Numbered from the stretch's first letter, positions 46,404 through 59,059 are shown. The stretch: DNA of 64,000 nt from Bicyclus anynana (GCF_947172395.1 NC_069086.1:19109572-19173571); one strand, 5' to 3'. Notes: a model not told the origin generated them from the letters alone. Numbers and translations: made by a program.

Positions 46404-49400
46404 TATAAAAGAAAAAAAATAACTAGAAGTGATATAAGCATATAAGATATAGCTCTAATACTCTATCTAATACTCTCCTCATCCACTAGCTCCAGCTTTC
46501 CGTCTAGATAACTGCGAATGCGACGCGCGGCGAGTGCTCAACACTCATGTACTGAACCCAGTAGTGCTGGCCTTTCAGTCCATCGCGTGAAGCGCTGAGC
46601 AACTGGAGCTACACTCGTAGTCGTCAGTAATGTTTCAATGTAACTGCTTCTTAGTAGCTTATTAATTGACATTATGACTCGCCAACCCGCACGGGTGCAG
46701 CGTGAGATACCAAATCCCTTTCCTATAAAAGACATTGAAATATATAGCAAGTAGTTTTGAGGTAGTTAGTTATGCGTGGCTGGGTCTATCAGACGTATGC
46801 CTCGTATCATGCAGCAGTGAGGCGTATTTTGCTCCCAAATGTCACACGTGTATGGGTGTAATTAGGTGACAATTGAATTGGCACCTATTGATAGCACCGG
46901 CACTCTATAAAGGAGAGCTGAAACAGGCACAGCGCGCGCCCTTTGTCGTGTAATTAGCCGGTAAATTGCGAGCGGTGCCGGGAGTGCGGCAGCAAGCGCA
47001 GAGGTTATATAAAATAAATATAAATATAGATACGTATATTTACCAATTTAAAATGCACTGTTGGGTTCTATATCAGAATAACTGTTGAGTTCTATATCAG
47101 CATGGTTTGTATCGATTCGCTTTACCTTCTACGATGCTTATCAATAGTTTTTAAGATTGCTTATTTCGCGTACCTCTAGGAGTTCGTGTAGTGAACAACC
47201 GTTTGCGAGTACAATCAGTTTAGAACCTATCATATCTTTAAAAGACCTATCCAACGATACCCCACATTATGCGATAAACCAGTGAAAGAAAAATCGTCTT
47301 CACTTCACATGTTGTGGATGTACTCTAAAAATATTTTGTCGACATTTTTAATGTTAATGCTCATGCTACATTACAGCTTTCTAGTCTCTTGTGGACTACG
47401 GAACCTAGGACTTTCTTTCTTGGACTTAGTAAAAGAAATATTTAAAAACCGTAATTCACAATTACGTATTTGAGTGATACAATTTGTAATTTGTATTACG
47501 ACCAGATTACAGCCAATTTTATTTATTTTTTAATGAGAAGAAAGAATAAAAAAATATACCTATGGTCGAATTGAAAAACCTCCTCCTTTTTTTGAAGTCA
47601 GTTAAAAATAGGAAACTTAAAGTAACTTATCCTAATAACTATACAAATCTTGCCCACGTGTAATGTCGGCAAGAACTACTGGTTGCATTTCCGCGTTGGA
47701 CAGACAGGCTGGTCCTTTGCGCGAAAGATGAGCCTGCGCCTCTGTCACCGCAGTCGCAGAGTTCGGAGAAACTTTTTGGCCCTGCGAATTTATGGGCCAA
47801 GGGTCTCCACGGCAAAAGAAACAAATATGTAGCTCTCAGTCAGACAGGCACATTAGTACCACTCACCAGTTCCAGCCTAAAATTTCAAATTGTTGTGAAA
47901 ACTTAAATTGTTTAGTCCAGGTAAGTAGAACCTAGGACAGTGCACTGCACCAGACAGAATGTCAAAAGTTTCTGTAATTGTTGCGTAACGACAACGTACA
48001 TAGAGAAATAAAGCTCGAAGTGTCTTCTTATAGCGCGTTGAAGTTAGACTCGTTGTATAAGGAGCAGGAGCGGATACATCGTTAGTGTTAACGAATGCTG
48101 TTGACATCTCCAACATCTCCGCGACAACTACACCTTGTGAATTTGCTTATTGTTGTGCAAAATAATGACGACGCACCCGCGGACGCGACGTCAGGAGCGC
48201 CGCCTGATGCCGGAGTGAGCGACTCACTAACCGGCAACGTTCAATTTGTTTCGAGACATAAGGGAACGAAAGAATGTGCTACTATTTTTATACACTAACA
48301 TCATAACGGTAAAGTTGATTTAATGACAAAGACGCTTGGAAGCAATCGCATCGTTTTTCAATTTCATACGAGATGTAGAAAATTATGTAAAATAACCAGA
48401 GGTAGTAGATGAGGGAGACAGGTACACAGGTAGAGTCCTTTACAGGTGCTGTTCAATGGATTCTGCCTTCCTAGCCGACGGTAGAGTCACTGTGCCTCCT
48501 TGATATGAACGATTTTAAAGTTAAACGAATGAATAGCACCTGCTCGTGAACTGGTGCAGTTACATCGAAGCCTTAGATATCAGAATTGTCATTAATATCT
48601 TCACTGCTTCTCGGGGAGCACACCAGAGATCACCGGCAGATCAAAGATTACTAGAGTTTATGTTCTTTATTTTTAAGTTGTCTTTTATTTACTGTTCTTC
48701 TTTATTTGATGCTGTGTTTATTTGTAAGTAATCACTACACTTATAGTGATTTATTATTTTAGTTAGTGTAAGTGATTGTAAATAAACCTAATAAATAAAT
48801 AAATAAACATAAGCTCATATCTACTTCCTAGAACACCTACGAGTTAATATCAAATGATTACCAAATTTAGGGAACAGGTACGTGTTGCCAACTGTACCTT
48901 TAATATCATAATAAAAAATACAAAGGTGCGATAGATCTCATCTAGTACTGAAAGTGATACAATTACGAAGTACATATTTGTACAAATAAAATATGAATAA
49001 AACAACGTTTCCATTTAAAGAATGACATAAACTCCAAACATGCACGAGAGTTTCGTTTTTGGTAATAGGCTTATGTGGCATTCAAAAATTTTCCACGTAA
49101 ACTCCTTCGTGAGAAAAGTAAACGTTTGGCCACGACTCGGCCGCACACCACCGGTGCGTACGAACCGTAGCCGCCGGGCCACGAGCTAGCAGATCGGGCG
49201 ATACAACAGAACTATTAGATTAGCTTCGCTTTTTAAGATAAACGACATTCAAAACGACAAGTACAATGTTTGAGCAGCTGTTGATGTGTCGATAGCGGCC
49301 ACGAGCAGCGTCCGCACGACCAGCCTATTGTTCCCGTATGAGGACACGTTTAATGGCTTCCGGGCATGGACACACTTACTTAAAATTTACTTCACTGTTA

Positions 49401-49440
49401 TGAATCTGGAAAATTTATAAATAATTGAAATGTAGGTATA
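46404..49440. other. Unannotated intergenic sequence
   Basis: No gene recognised. An (AAAT)n run at 48790-48807 after GTAAATAAACCTA could be a retrotransposon tail, but no coding remnant precedes it. Confidence 0.5.
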
Positions 49441-49624
49441 TCTATACTAATATTATAAAGCTTTTTTTTGTCTGTTTGTTTAAACGCTCTAATCTCAGGA
49501 ACTACTGGTCCGATTTTAATTCTTTAGGTGTTAGATAGTCCATTTATCTAGGAAGGCTATATATTATCCCCATATTCATACGGGAACGGGAACCGCGCGG
49601 GTGATACCGCGCGGCGTCAGCTAG
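49441..49624 (+). mobile_element. Structurally complete non-autonomous Helitron, 184 bp
   Basis: It starts TCTATACTAATATTATAAAG right after an A (49440). The 3' end has a perfect stem CCGCGCGG, loop GTGATA, CCGCGCGG (49593-49614), then six bases and CTAG (49621-49624) followed by T (49625). This matches the Helitron rules: 5' TC, a 3' hairpin shortly before CTRR, and insertion between A and T without target duplication. No Rep/helicase coding sequence is present. Confidence 0.9.
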
Positions 49625-49625
49625 T

Positions 49626-50184
49626 CTAATCTATGGGTAGGTTTTAGTATATCGAGTTAGTAGCAGAAATTCATTTGACAGTTTTGGGAAGAGGAAGAGA
49701 ATATTACGTCGGCATCGATAAAGCCTGGTATTTGGTAAATCCGGGAAAGGGTGGAAACAGCTGATATCAATATTATTGTAGCGGGGGTAGGTCCGGCGCG
49801 GAGTAGCGGGGGGCGAGGGGTCGGCTCGTGTGCTCGCATCTGTTTGTTCGTCGTTGAATTATCTGAAACCGATACCGGCACAGCACGGCTGTACAAACTG
49901 ACAAAAACACATTGTTAAGTAGCTTGTGTGTGTGTAACGCGAGCATGTCCGCAGGTGCTCGGTCAGATGTAATGTCCAAATCTGTTGCTAGACGGGTGAC
50001 GGAATTTGAAGAACTTCAAAGTAGGTATTTGCTTGGCATTTTCTCTGCAACACCCTCTCAGAAAAAGTTTCGAGATGAAAACAAAAATATTCATAAAAGT
50101 GTTTTTGTAGAAATGCAACGTTGTGTTCTTTCCCTATTTTCTCGCCTATACTTGTTAATGTGGACATGAGTAGGTACTCGTATA
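49626..50184. other. Unannotated sequence
   Basis: No gene. A G-rich patch lies at 49780-49820. Confidence 0.55.
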
Positions 50185-50447
50185 CGAAACTTGCGTTTTT
50201 TGGTTCCGTAATCTACAAGAAATCCCTTATAGTATCGCCATTTCCGTCCGTCTGCCTGTCTGTCCGCTGTTTAGCTGGTGTACTTTTTACTACATGTAAA
50301 GTGAGGATGATTTTTTGTTCGTCTATTCCATATAGTTATATCGCTATTGGTGTTTTTGTGCATTGTAAGTTGTATTTAAAGTGCTAATAGAATCTACGGA
50401 ACCTTATACTGCGCGTGGCCCGACACACATCTGGCCGGTTTTTTTTA
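50185..50447 (+). repeat. Dispersed lepidopteran repeat (GGCCGGTTTTTT-ended)
   Basis: It starts TTTTTTGGTTCCGTAATC, includes CCGTCCGTCTGCCTGTCTGTC, and ends TACGGAACCTTATACTGCG followed by CTGGCCGGTTTTTTTTAA. This word order is familiar from a very common moth/butterfly repeat. Its class is unknown to me. Confidence 0.6.
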
Positions 50448-50504
50448 ATAAAGAATTTTTGCCGTATCTTCAAATATGACCATTATTTCCATTCTTCTCC
50501 GACT

Positions 50505-50628
50505 AGTGGGACTGTGAGTGACTGTGACTGTGTTAGGAGGGGGTACGGGGGTCGGGCGGGCGGGGATTGAACCGCCACCTCTCGGTGATGAGTCCGACTG
50601 CTGTAGCGTTGAGCTGTCGAGGCTTATT
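50505..50628 (-). mobile_element. tRNA-headed SINE
   Basis: Minus strand: AGCTCAACGCTACAGCAGTC (box A region), CATCACCGAGAGGTGGC, then box B GGTTCAATCCCC, followed by a C-rich body. The head form (CATCACCGAGAGGT) is typical of another lepidopteran SINE family. The C-rich body makes a G-quadruplex-type run on the plus strand (50537-50565). Confidence 0.7.
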
Positions 50629-53234
50629 ATACTATGTTGTTTGTACATTAACATATAGTATAGTATTATGTAGTGTGTCTCTAATTTAAAAAACTTCAGG
50701 TAGCAATTAAACAAATTCGGCGCAAGTAAGCCCAGAAACCGGCTAGTCTCTCGCTACACCTCCTCGACCTGACGTTCAGCGAGACGTTTACTACATCATT
50801 ATAAAAAAATCAACTACCGTGCAAAAAACTAAATGCTTATCACCACTATATTTTACACATATTACCATGAGAGGAAAAAACGGTACTTCCCAGAACGAAT
50901 TAACATAAACACTGCGGGATCGTAAATTATAAGTTGCTAATAAATTATGATAATTGAACTCACAAATTGAACCGATGTTTGAACAGACAATTTATGTTAA
51001 GAGTCTGCCTCAGAGATTCAAAACACATGATAAAAATTAAATTAAAACTAAATTAAATACACATTTTTAATTAACTTCAACTAATTTTTGGTAATTTTGC
51101 AAATTATCATAATCTTATAGTATTTTTTTCTTATAAGAGACAATTAAATATATTGTAAGCAATATCAGCGTATTCAACGAGAGGTTTGGATTACAAAATT
51201 TTGGAATCTAGCTGGTATTTAGTTTAAAGCCTATATCTTATATTATACGTAAGTGTGTATTAATTAATGAATGTCATTCACTTCCACATTCCTGAGACGC
51301 CGGCACGCGAGATGACATAACGAGTGTAGTGTACAACGTTTATACTTTACGATAATGAGATGTATGAATTTGTATACATTTGAATAATTAAAAAGTAACA
51401 GGTTCAGTGGCGGCCCCGCCGGACCGCCTCGCGCGACGCCCGCGCGGGCCCAACTTGGTAATGTTGCCATGTCAGTGTCACATTGCGTTTGCTGCAGCAT
51501 TGCGCCTGCTCGCGACTTCGTACCTTGATCATATACTTATTTAAGATATCATTTTCAATACATATTTCCACTTTTATAATATTATACTAAAAATCTGTCT
51601 GCGGCTACAGCCGAATATACAGCAGAGTATGTAAACTAGGAGCATAGTCCGAGTGGTTGATGATTCTGATCTTCTAATACATAAAGCTTATATTACTTTT
51701 TCAGTAGTTTTTACTTCATAGGTAACAAACATGAATTACCTACAGCCACTTCGCGCCGATTTTAACACTGACACGAAATATTGAATTTATAAAAATAATT
51801 TAGCAATTCTCATCGACATGCTCGCCTCTAAAATCTCTGCATCAAATTTAGTTTAAATATGATCGATCACAACACAAACATACTTTACAACATTTACAAC
51901 GAATTATGCGGGACGAAGAATTTATTGCGCCCGGACGTAGTTTTTAAAACAACATTATATATAAAATTTCCTTAGAATTATTTTTAAAAGTACATGTTAC
52001 GACTCTGTCAAAAAAACTTAATATTGATTACAGTCTATCGTAGTGCCGGTGGAAATTAGATTTATTTTAATTTAATACACGAGTATATTAAATTAACTTT
52101 AATGTAATTATATTTTAGTTTTTTGTGAAGTTTTTTAGTTAAGTGGTAATTCAACTCTAGTCTTCCGTAGATCTCGTGTATGATTTATAAGTTTGCGGTT
52201 TGATGTATCGATTGCCGTTAACATTTAGTTTAGTCTATTGATATATTATTATTTCCATATTACTAATCAATTTTAATTGATAATATTGCTGTTGCGATTA
52301 GGTTTTCAACAAGGAATTTTTAATTTTTCTGTTTTTACTTAATTTTTATAACTGAGTGTGACGTCACTCGGGTCTCAGCTTATAACCAGCGCCACGTATT
52401 GCATGTTTTGCTATTCATAGCATTAATACTGAGCTGTTTGGTGTCACAGACAGTTGTATATTATGTAAAATAGGTACTGTTTGTGACACTGAAGTGAACA
52501 AATGTACTTTCTTTCTTCTTTCTTATTGGACGTCGTTGACTGCATTAATTTCAATGTAATAGGTATGTATCAGGAGAACTGGACGTTTTGAACACAATTC
52601 TGACAAATGAAAGCGCGCCCTAAGTCACTTTTTAACATTCTTACGTTTCCTCTTTATTGAGTTACGAAGAGAGGAAATAGTTTTTTGTTCCTGGGCTGTG
52701 TATGTGGTGCGCCATGCGGGCTTCCTTGTAGGGCAATAAAACGTGTGTGTGGTGCGACGTGGTATGTGAGTGTGTGTCCGCCACAGTGCGCGCCGCACAC
52801 TCGTTCGTACAGTTACGCGCCGTCAGCGAGCTGCATACATTAACCACCTCTGAAATATACGACTACAGTGACATATTCGCAATTTCAATTACAGAAAACA
52901 ATTTATGACCCTTTTAATTGCGACAGTTTAAACCATTATTACGGTGTTCTGGTTTTGACATACATAACAATGCATAACAATCCACAGAATAAAAATAAAT
53001 TAGCGTAAATTGAATTGATTCATGAAAAAAAAGTCTGCACTTTTCAGCTAAAAACAGAGTAGGTACACCTGTTCTGTATAACCATCATCATAATCATTAT
53101 CTGCAGGCCCACTGCAGGCCCAGGCTTAATCTGTGTTTTTTAGACTAGATCTAGATTAGTCCATTGGAATCTTAGACTTTAAATAATATTGGAAAACCAA
53201 CAGCCGACAGGAAAAATAAGCTAATGTCATTATT
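50629..53234. other. Unannotated intergenic sequence
   Basis: AT-rich. No gene or assignable repeat; a CpG-rich patch lies at 51410-51450. The CAGGCCCACTGCAGGCCC duplication near 53105-53122 hints at another repeat. Confidence 0.5.
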
Positions 53235-53350
53235 GTCATTCTGATCCCTACCTAATGTCTATCTGGTTGAGAATTTTTACTGTCAATTTCTTAGAAAAAA
53301 GAAAAGCTCAATATTTCATAGCCTCGTGATCCGAAGACATAGGCTAACCA
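53235..53350 (-). mobile_element. SINE copy lacking box B
   Basis: Minus strand GTGGTTAGCCTATGTCTTCG, GATCACGAGG, then directly CTATGAAATATTGAGC and the body. The TCCTGGGTTCGAATCCC-type segment is missing. Same family as 6140-6333, with a larger deletion. Confidence 0.65.
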
Positions 53351-54970
53351 CAGGACACACTTCTTCTTGATGAATTGACTCATTCCTAATTAGGTGATTT
53401 TAATACCTTAATTTTAACTAATAATTTAAAGAAGAAAGATTTGATTGTATGTTTGTTTGCATTGAATAGGCTTTGAAACTTCTGCATCAATTTGAAAAAA
53501 TCTTTCACTGTTGGGAAGCTACACTTTCCCCGCGTATATTTTATCCCCGCAAGAGTTAGATAGTTGTAAATTATTGTTTGTTGACTAATGTTCATGTCAA
53601 TGAGTTAAGTTTAGTTTAATTAAGTTCTGTTTCAAATGACAACACAAGCAAACTACAAGTTTGTTATTCGATGAATATAATAAACTTCAGGGTAACTTCA
53701 CATCATTCTCCAGTTAGCAGATAAATCATAAGGAAATGTGTTAATGAGTATAAAAGGGAGCTTGTACTATACATCAGCCAGTAGGAAGTCGAAAAGTTCC
53801 ACCGAAAGTGATCTCTCTGCCCACCTCTCCCCTCCCCCTCCTTCAGAGGCAGTTGTCACAACTGGGAGCGTTTCTTATAAAGTTTGTCAACAAAGCGACA
53901 TATTTTACCGAGTGACAAGTGTAGTTAGTTTCGGGAATGTTGTACGGTATGATCTCCGGATATTGACGTCCATAAAGCTGACACCAGGTTTAAACTAACT
54001 TATATTTTTTTTTGCTTGCTACGAGTACATGTAGTCTATGACACGACTGAAAGACGCAAAACAGTTGGACGTCGATGTCTGTCTGTGGTATCGTCGCTCT
54101 CAAACGGATGGACAGACTTCAATGTTGGTTTTTCATGTGAAAGCTTATAAAGATTTTCTGACATAAAAGTCTTTATTGCAGTTACTTTCTTGACCTTCGA
54201 GGGGTTTTAAATTTTATTTATTTTAATTTGTTACCACTTTCTGGTTTTATTCATAATAAAATGTCGAGCACTTTTCTGATAAAGAAATTCTTTGCTAAGA
54301 TTTTAAAAAGTACGTTTTTAGAAGGACAATAAAGGTTTTATATTACATTACACATGTGTATTTTACATTACATTATGGCACATGTGCGTAATTAGATATA
54401 TTATGATATTGAAATTGGTGAAATAAGAGATACTTTACGAGCAAATGCGTTATAAAATATTATAAATATTTTAATAATTTTGACAATAAATGACATGTAT
54501 CTGTAACTTAAACACAAAAATTATCATTACTTTCCTTGTAAGTTACTCGTGCCAAAACCGTTGATCTCAAACATACGTTCATACGTTCATTGAAAGGATA
54601 CTTTGTTTTGGAAAAGAAGTCACATGGCGATTAGGAATCACAGACCACAGCACATAACATTTAACAATAACTTACCGAGTACTCATTTTTTGTAGCATAG
54701 TTAGTTACTAATATTAATAAAACAAATCGGTGCCGGTTAATTTTTTGTCTGTATGATACTATTGCTAAATGTTCCAAACTTAAACATATACAAATGCCAA
54801 GATTACAAATGTCCGCTATATTCTAATGAGCATAAAAACGTAATTAAACCAGTTTGACAACGTTACCTTATAGCGTCGTACGAGACGGTTATCGCGATCG
54901 TCGGCGGAATCATAAAATTAATAAAATGTGCGATACTAGCAGAAGTAGCGTTTTACGACCTATCCACTGT
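53351..54970. other. Unannotated intergenic sequence
   Basis: No gene recognised; AT-rich with scattered T/A tracts. Confidence 0.55.
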
Positions 54971-55025
54971 ACCAACTACCACTGTACCACTGTACCAACT
55001 ACCACTGTACCAACTACCACTGTAC
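54971..55025. repeat. 15-bp tandem repeat
   Basis: ACCAACTACCACTGT occurs three times, with an 8-base partial unit after the first copy. Confidence 0.9.
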
Positions 55026-55534
55026 CGTGGGACCATTTGCGTGCACTCTCTGCGGTGAGCGACGTCGCCGCGGCGGCGCAGCCCAACAACGGAGGCTTTC
55101 GAACCCTCTCTAATATTAATAAAAAGAAGAATAAAAAAAAGAAATTAAACCAACGTTATCATGAGAAACGATAATGCCGAAATGAGATATTCTGCTAGCT
55201 GTGAACCAAACAGGTGCTCCTCTAAAACACAATTATTGAGTCACTGTATCAATAGATAAGTGTCAAAATATAGCACTACGAGTTCATTACAATGTACAGA
55301 TGATGATTACATTGTTTAGTATTATAGAGATATGTGCATTATAGAGATATGTGCAGGTTACACTAGGCCCTGAATCCCAATCCCGTCGATGACAGATTCA
55401 ATTATATCTTTAGTATTGTAAACACTTATTTTTGTTCACGACCCACATTTTAGACATTTAAAACGGCGGCGACTGACTTTCTTTCTAGCTTTTCTAAAAA
55501 AAAAATATAGAACCCGGAAAAGCTTTCAAAAATA
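55026..55534. other. Unannotated sequence
   Basis: No gene; ATTATAGAGATATGTGCA is directly duplicated near 55321-55355. Confidence 0.55.
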
Positions 55535-55748
55535 TTCGTAAACTATATCAGAGGCCGCGTGGCTTCTCCCGAGTGCTTCTCCTAGGAATACGGGGATAAA
55601 ATATAACTCTCGGGATAAAATATAACACTCGGGGAAAGTGTAGCTTCCCAACAGTGAAAAAATTTTTATAATCGCTTTAATAGTTTCAGAGCCTAGAAAA
55701 TAAAACAAGCAAACTATCAAATCTTTCCTCTTTAATATATTAGTATAG
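55535..55748 (-). mobile_element. Helitron-like non-autonomous repeat
   Basis: Read left to right: AATACGGGGATAAAATATAA, an internal duplication of the GGGATAAAATATAAC block, CTTCCCAACAGTGAAAAAAT and CTTTCCTCTTTAATATATTA then GTATAGA, the reverse of a TCTATACTAATA-type Helitron start. The opposite end has decayed. Confidence 0.6.
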
Positions 55749-55932
55749 AAAAATAGATGAGGTTTGTTTCCTAGTGGAATGCTCTACAGTACAAACAGTT
55801 CCCCGAGCAGGCGCCGCCGAGCCCGGCCGCTTGTCGCTCGGGAGCGCGCGGATTAGTTTGACAGTTGGTGCACTGCTGCTTACACTTGCAGCGATGTACA
55901 TTACCGACATTTTTAATTAGACATATGACAAT

Positions 55933-57180
55933 GTGGAATTTGATGAATTATCTAGCAAAAACAAAATAAAACAGACCTTTGCACCTCCTAAACTAATAAA
56001 AGATAGTAAGACTGATCCTTACGAAATTTGTGAATCATTTAATCAATATTTTTCATCTATTGGACCTATTATTGCAAATAATATTCTTAAGTGCTACCAT
56101 GATAATTTTGCTCATACCCTACCTCGAAATTCTCACCAACCTGGCGATGAACTGTCTTCTTTTAAAACATGTACAATTAAGGAAATTACTAAAATCATAT
56201 CCAGCCTTTATAATAAATGCAGTGTTGGAATAGATGGTCTAAGTACCCACGTAATCAAATGCTTACTGAAGAAAATAGCAAAACTTTTAAATGGCTGCTT
56301 TAACTACCTACTGGTATTTATGGAATATTTCCAGATACACTAAAACTTGCAAAAGTTACGACAATTTTCAAATCAGTTTTCTATCGAAAGTTCTACAAAG
56401 AATATTGTACAGTAGGCTACAACAATATCTTGAATCAATCAATTTTATCTTCGCGACAATATGGCTTTAGACCAAAAAGTAGTACTCTTACTGCAACAAT
56501 TGACCTTGTCATAAAAATTAAACATAGTATTGATGGCAAAAATATAGTGTTTGGTGTTTTTATTAATTTAAAAAAGGCCTTCGTTACTGTGAGCCCTACA
56601 TTGCTGTTAAAAAAGCTCGAAACAATCGGAATAAATGGCATTGCCCTGAAAATGTTTCATATGTAACCAATAGAACACAAATTGTTAAATTAGGCGAATA
56701 TCAGAGCAAGGCTTTACCAGTAACGTGTGGCGTTCCACAAGGGTCTATTTTAGGTCCGTTACTTTTCCATAAACAACATCCAAGAATTAGGATTACACGG
56801 TCATTTAACACTCTATGCAGATGATAAGGCCGATAGGCCCAAAATTTAAAATAATTATATTTTGGGACATCTATTGGAACTCTCATAAGTGAAGCACAAG
56901 AAGATTTAAATACTTTGTCGGTGTGGTTTTAAACATAATCTACTAAGGATTGATATTTCAAAAACATTTTACATAATCTTTCAAGCTAAAAATAAATTAA
57001 CTAAACCATATCGACTTCTTGTCATTGACAATATTCCGTTAGAACAAAAACAAATCGAAAAATACTTGAGGTACGGGGAAGCGCTTCCAAAGCGAGGTTA
57101 ACTCAACTACAAACTGCTCAAAATAAAATAATAAAAACACTATTCCAATATCCTTACTGAACAATCTTTAAACAAGACGA
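55933..57180 (+). pseudogene. Decayed LINE (CR1/Jockey-type) reverse transcriptase
   Basis: Fragments in several frames give the order of a non-LTR retrotransposon protein: FAPPKLIKDSKTDPYEICE with FNQYFSSIGP, CSVGIDGLSTHVIKC, GIFPDTLKLAKVTTIFK, RQYGFRPKSSTLTATIDLV, INLKKAFVTVSPTLLLKKLE, CGVPQGSILGPLLF, LYADD (near 56812-56825), NLLRIDISKTFYIIFQAKNK, NIPLEQKQIEKYL and TAQNKIIKTLFQYPY. Motif A reads INLKKAFVT where the first catalytic Asp should be Asn's position, so that residue is lost; YADD is retained. Several frameshifts, stops and a deletion after EKYL make it dead. It is a different family from the 19.6-kb LINE. Confidence 0.85.
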
Positions 57181-57209
57181 TCCACACTAATATATTTTTT
57201 ACCAAAAGA

Positions 57210-57400
57210 CAGCCAGCCGATGTGGTACCGCTGCAGGACAAAGGCCTTTTGTAGGGACTTTCGAACAACACGATCCTGAGCCGCCTGCATCCAGCGAATC
57301 CCTGCGACTTGCATGATGTCGTCAGTCTACCTGGTCGACCAACACTGCGGTTTCTAGTGCAGGATCGCCATTTATCTTGGGACCCCAACGCCCATCGTTT
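57210..57400 (-). pseudogene. RTE-type LINE C-terminal fragment
   Basis: On the minus strand the sequence encodes, with one frameshift, RWG, a WRSCTRNRSVGRP block, DDIMQVAGIRWMQAAQDR and KAFVLQRYHIGW. These correspond to the RTE protein tail (RTDGRWGPKVLEW, RSVGRP, WTDDL, RWMQ.AQDR). It lies immediately after, and opposite to, the dead LINE at 55933-57180. Confidence 0.8.
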
Positions 57401-57861
57401 TGAAAATTATTTCGAATTACTTATCTTTCTGTGAAAGTTACACTTTCTACAATCGTCCATAATACCTAAACATTTTCACATAAATAGTGAACAAATTAAC
57501 AAGTATAAAATAATCCTAATTGAATCGGCACCATTACGATAAAGGTAATTCCAAACCAAAAGTTATATTATTTTCATCATCTTAACATTAATATATTTTT
57601 AATATTACGATCTAAATTCGATCGTCTAATATATATATTTTTTATCTGGATTATAAATATAAAATATTTACATTAAGCAAAACTGGTTTTATTGTATCAT
57701 AGTTTATTTGTATTGCTAAAAATGCACGAATATCAATAAAACTTATGAATAATGTATCGGAGTGATAAAAAAAATCCGTAGGAGCGATCGCGATTTCTCG
57801 TCACTAATTAAATGTAGATAGGTACGAGTATTTCATCCTTTTTAAGATGGTGCGGTTGGAT
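57401..57861. other. Unannotated AT-rich sequence
   Basis: No gene or repeat recognised. Confidence 0.55.
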
Positions 57862-57934
57862 CTGTGCCAGGCTGTGCCGCAGCTGTGCCGCACCTGTGCC
57901 AGGCTGTGCCGCAGCTGTGCCGTAGCTGTGCCGA
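57862..57934. repeat. 10-11 bp minisatellite (CTGTGCCGCAG)n
   Basis: Seven units of CTGTGCCAGG / CTGTGCCGCAG type. A block of three units is duplicated, giving a 32-bp higher-order period. Confidence 0.9.
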
Positions 57935-58617
57935 GCTCACGACATATTTTAATCGATAAGCATTGTTATGAAAATCAAATTTTATTAAACGGTTGAAAAA
58001 ATATTTTCCAATTACAATATTCTATTTTGTATTGAATCCAATCTAGTTAATTCTATATCGGTAATCATTCATATTTTCCCAGCAAATAATCAAAGGACAA
58101 TTTTTTAAATTCCGTGTATATTTTAGTGCTATTAATTTCATACTGAAATAATTAAATTTTGTGTTGAATCCATTTAATCGATCGATCCCATTTCTGATAA
58201 TAGTAATCATTACCATTTTTGCAGTATCATCGGACAGACAAGACATTTATTTCTTCAACATTGTATCAGAAGTAGAGTGTTACCAATACGTACTTATTTT
58301 GTTATTACAATTATTCTTTAAATTTATTAGTTACATACCTATACAATTTGAAAAAAAATAACTACACTATTGCTAGTACACGTATGCAAATGAATATAGT
58401 AAACGGTCACTTACGTATTCGGCAATCGAAACACTCAATGACAATACGAATCCTCTTCATTAAATAATTAATTAATCATCAATTCACTGGCACATCGTTA
58501 TGAGCGTTTTCAAAATAAAAATACGCGTTACGCGCACAGCGCACTCCACCACCATTCGACAATAACACTATTCGACTGTTTAAATAACTCAATTATTTAA
58601 TTATTAGTTTTAGAACA
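57935..58617. other. Unannotated AT-rich sequence
   Basis: No gene recognised. Open frames on both strands (58043-58361) overlap and lack motifs. Confidence 0.55.
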
Positions 58618-58830
58618 GAATAAAAATATATTGAGCTCCGGTATCAGTGAGTCGGCCGCAGCGGCGAGCGGCAAAAGTTAGTGGTCGCGGAGAACGGGCG
58701 GCGCGGACGGAGTGCGGCGGTGCGACAGCGCGGCGTGGGCCCGCGCGCTCTACTGGCGCCGGCGGCGGCGACGTGCGGCGCGCGGCCCGAGCCCGCCGCA
58801 CGTCGCGCACTCTGTTTCATTTCAACCATC
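58618..58830 (+). promoter_or_regulatory. Very GC-rich island with core-promoter-like start
   Basis: AATAAAAATATA (58618-58629) is followed at about TATA-to-start distance by GTATCAGTGA, whose TCAGT fits the insect initiator (A at 58646). The next 160 bases are the most CpG-rich in the window. Overlapping Arg/Ala-rich open frames exist in several frames on both strands, so none is trusted as protein. It could be a promoter with GC-rich 5' UTR or only a CpG island. No downstream exon is identified. Confidence 0.35.
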
Positions 58831-59059
58831 TCATTTGGTGTTAAAATCTCTTTAAATTACTACAATGTGGTATAATAAACAGTCCATTACATTTAACAAA
58901 AAAAAATTGAAATTTGAACGAATTATTAAAAACAAATTCAACTACTTTTTAACCCTTTAGGTGGGTTATTTGAAAAATCTTGAATAACATTATTTTTTGT
59001 ATTATTCTAAAGCATTTTTTTAACAGTAACAGTTTTATAAGTATAGATTATCATTCCCT
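58831..59059. other. Unannotated AT-rich sequence
   Basis: Nothing recognised. Confidence 0.55.

Noticed and set aside
58610..58875. Arg/Ala-rich open frames on both strands
   Set aside because: All arise from the same very GC-rich island; no frame stands out, so a regulatory or untranslated role is preferred.
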